Part shown: positions 7,109 to 8,287 of the stretch, piece by piece
How positions within the stretch are numbered: the stretch's first letter is position 1
Layout of the letters: the number at the start of each line of letters is the position of its first letter
Assembly: GCA_026985375.1 (NCBI GenBank)
Contig: JALSQP010000118.1
Location: 1 to 8,287, forward strand
DNA: 8,287 nucleotides
Direction of reading: 5' to 3'
Origin: Desulfurococcales archaeon
GTDB lineage: Archaea; Thermoproteota; Thermoprotei_A; Sulfolobales; Desulfurococcaceae
The notes under the pieces: generated by a model
What the model saw: the letters and a program-made list of their open reading frames with translations, nothing else
Database searches by the model: none
Told to the model about the DNA's origin: nothing
Program-made: the position numbers and the translations under genes

Positions 7109-7127
7109 TATGGCTAATATATTGTCC

Positions 7128-7133
7128 TAGGTG
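7128..7133 (+). promoter_or_regulatory. Ribosome binding site of deoC
   Basis: TAGGTG lies seven bases before ATG 7141 and supports that start. If transcription begins at the position predicted from the TATA box, the site is near the extreme 5' end of the mRNA. Confidence 0.55.
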
Positions 7134-7140
7134 CAGGAAT

Positions 7141-7851
7141 ATGGAGAACGCATTGGAAGAATTTATCAATAGTATTAGTGTTGAAAAACTGGCGTCAATG
7201 ATCGACCACACAATCTTGAAACCTATAGCTGACCAAAGAATGCTGGAGAAGTATATTGAGGACTATCGTAGATACGGGTTCGCCTCACTCGTTGTTCCAC
7301 CATCCCTAATATCTCTGGTACGAGAAATAGGAGGTAGGAGAATCAGGATCGCAACCGTGATCGGGTTCCCACTCGGCTATACCTTCACCGATGCAAAAAT
7401 CCTCGAGACGAGGAGGGCAGCAGGGGACGGTGCTAAGGAGGTAGACATGGTTATAAATATTAATTGGCTGAAAATGAGAAGATACGATCTCGTCCTCGAG
7501 GATATAAGAAGAGTCGTCGAGGAAGCAAGAAAGAACGGCATCGAGATAGTGAAAGTGATCATCGAGGCTGGTCTTTTAACAGATGAGGAGAAGATCAGAG
7601 CTACAAAACTTGTTCTCCAAGCAGGTGCCGATTATGTTAAGACGAGCACGGGATTCACGGCTGGTGGCGCGACAATTCATGATGTAAGACTACTCTATAA
7701 GGCAGGGGAGGGCAGAGTAAAAGTGAAAGCAGCTGGGGGTATAAGGCATGCTCTCGACGCTCTTGCCATGATAGCTGCTGGTGCTTCAAGAATAGGTACA
7801 AGCACTGGGGACAAGATAATGGAAGAGTATATCAGATTAAAAGAGGGCTAG
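7141..7851 (+). CDS. deoC: Deoxyribose-phosphate aldolase
   Basis: This cytoplasmic class I aldolase reversibly cleaves 2-deoxy-D-ribose 5-phosphate to glyceraldehyde 3-phosphate and acetaldehyde, the last step of deoxynucleoside breakdown. At 236 residues it is typical of compact archaeal/thermophilic DeoC. Motifs in barrel order are IDHTILKP (21-28), VIGFPLG (73-79), EVDMVININWLK (100-111) with D102, VKVIIEAGLL (137-146), VKTSTGF (166-172) with the Schiff-base lysine K167, and KAAGGIR (196-202) with the second catalytic lysine K196. The protein has no cysteine, and the position of E. coli Cys47 is Val. It lacks the C-terminal tyrosine tail of the E. coli enzyme. It is transcribed away from the membrane-protein gene and its stop overlaps the stop of the convergent racemase-like gene by 4 bp. 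The link with the BMP importer in this window is thematic (nucleoside use), not operonic. Confidence 0.97.
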   Translation: MENALEEFINSISVEKLASMIDHTILKPIADQRMLEKYIEDYRRYGFASLVVPPSLISLVREIGGRRIRIATVIGFPLGYTFTDAKILETRRAAGDGAKEVDMVININWLKMRRYDLVLEDIRRVVEEARKNGIEIVKVIIEAGLLTDEEKIRATKLVLQAGADYVKTSTGFTAGGATIHDVRLLYKAGEGRVKVKAAGGIRHALDALAMIAAGASRIGTSTGDKIMEEYIRLKEG

Positions 7852-8287
7852 CTAAGGCTTATAGATAATGCTTTTTCGGCATGTCTTATGATCACGTCTT
7901 CCCTAACCTCAACCCCTATACCCGGCCTTTCAGGAACGATGTATGTGCCGTCCTTCTCCAGCCTCCAAGGCTTCTCGATCACGTCTTCTTCATAGAACCT
8001 GCTTGACTCGGATACGTCGTTCGGGTACCTTACGTTCGGCAACGTCGCCGCAGCGATCTGGAATGCCCGGCCGATACCTGTTTCTAAGAGACCCCCTATC
8101 CACACAGGGATACCATGTTGTGAGGCATACCAGTGTATGGCTAGTGTCTCGCATAATCCCCCTACTCTTGCTGGTTTGATGTTTATGACCTTATAGCTCC
8201 CGAGACTATGGCCTGCCATCGCGTCATATATGTTCTTGATGCTTTCATCCAGACATATAGGGGTCTCGATCATTCTTTGAAGGATGC
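7848..8287 (-). CDS. Enolase-superfamily enzyme, N-acyl/N-succinylamino acid racemase or o-succinylbenzoate synthase type (N-terminus cut)
   Basis: The reading frame is open through the right edge, so the ATG at 8273 is internal; 145 C-terminal residues of an expected ~370 are present. The visible part is the end of the (beta/alpha) barrel and C-terminal capping segment of the muconate-lactonizing enzyme subgroup. Motifs are TPICLDES, whose Asp is the third Mg ligand, NIKPARVGG 24 residues later with the catalytic lysine, GGLLETGIGRA, and PERPGIGVEV near the end. The Asp-to-Lys spacing equals that of the NAAAR/OSBS group (D239/K263). Members interconvert N-acylamino acid enantiomers, make o-succinylbenzoate for menaquinone, or do both, and sequence alone rarely separates these. 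Without menaquinone genes in view, racemase activity on N-succinylamino acids is a reasonable guess. It is convergent with deoC. Confidence 0.9.
   Translation of the reverse strand, partial: ILQRMIETPICLDESIKNIYDAMAGHSLGSYKVINIKPARVGGLCETLAIHWYASQHGIPVWIGGLLETGIGRAFQIAAATLPNVRYPNDVSESSRFYEEDVIEKPWRLEKDGTYIVPERPGIGVEVREDVIIRHAEKALSISLS

Noticed and set aside
8271..8273. ATG as start of the racemase-like gene
   Set aside because: The frame stays open upstream to the window edge, and the family motif (T)PICLDES immediately follows, which lies in the middle of the barrel, so this Met is internal.

Overview
This window looks like part of a hyperthermophilic archaeal chromosome, most likely Thermoproteota (crenarchaeal, Desulfurococcales-like). 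The reasons are compact gene packing, heavy use of AGA/AGG and ATA codons, GGTGA/TGAGG-type ribosome binding sites, an apparent TTG start, and a solute-binding protein held by an N-terminal membrane helix followed by a Thr-rich linker instead of a lipobox. The assignment rests on sequence style only; no marker gene is present.

Layout. Positions 1-3795 (minus strand) hold an ABC importer operon of the BMP/nucleoside type. Transcribed from about 3850 leftward, it encodes the membrane-anchored binding protein, then a double-domain ATPase, then the first permease. The permease runs off the left edge, and a second permease would be expected beyond it. Positions 3868-5414 (plus strand) hold a two-gene unit: an unrecognised basic, cysteine-containing protein, then a cation diffusion facilitator (CDF)-like transporter with a divergent metal site. 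The ribosome binding site of the second gene is embedded in the stop codon of the first. This unit meets a convergent gene at a 14-bp perfect palindrome that overlaps both stop codons and is probably a shared terminator. Positions 5426-7021 (minus) encode a three-helix membrane protein with a large predicted external domain that I cannot assign. It is divergent from deoC (7141-7851, plus), deoxyribose-phosphate aldolase. deoC overlaps tail-to-tail by 4 bp with a minus-strand enolase-superfamily gene of the N-succinyl/N-acylamino acid racemase / o-succinylbenzoate synthase type, cut by the right edge.

How the genes may work together. The BMP importer family commonly takes up nucleosides, and DeoC cleaves 2-deoxyribose-5-phosphate released from deoxynucleosides. 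Uptake and breakdown of nucleosides is therefore a reasonable common theme, but the two parts are separated by three unrelated-looking genes and are not one operon. The racemase/OSBS-like enzyme and the CDF protein have no evident link to that theme.

I saw no tRNA, rRNA, CRISPR array, insertion sequence or integrase. No non-coding stretch exceeds about 120 bases. I did not find a clearly new multi-gene system. The most unusual observations are the ATPase in which the degenerate motifs all fall in one predicted ATP site, the CDF protein lacking two canonical site-A ligands, the thrice-repeated N-x-x-LYW motif in the ectodomain protein, and the palindrome joining two stop codons.
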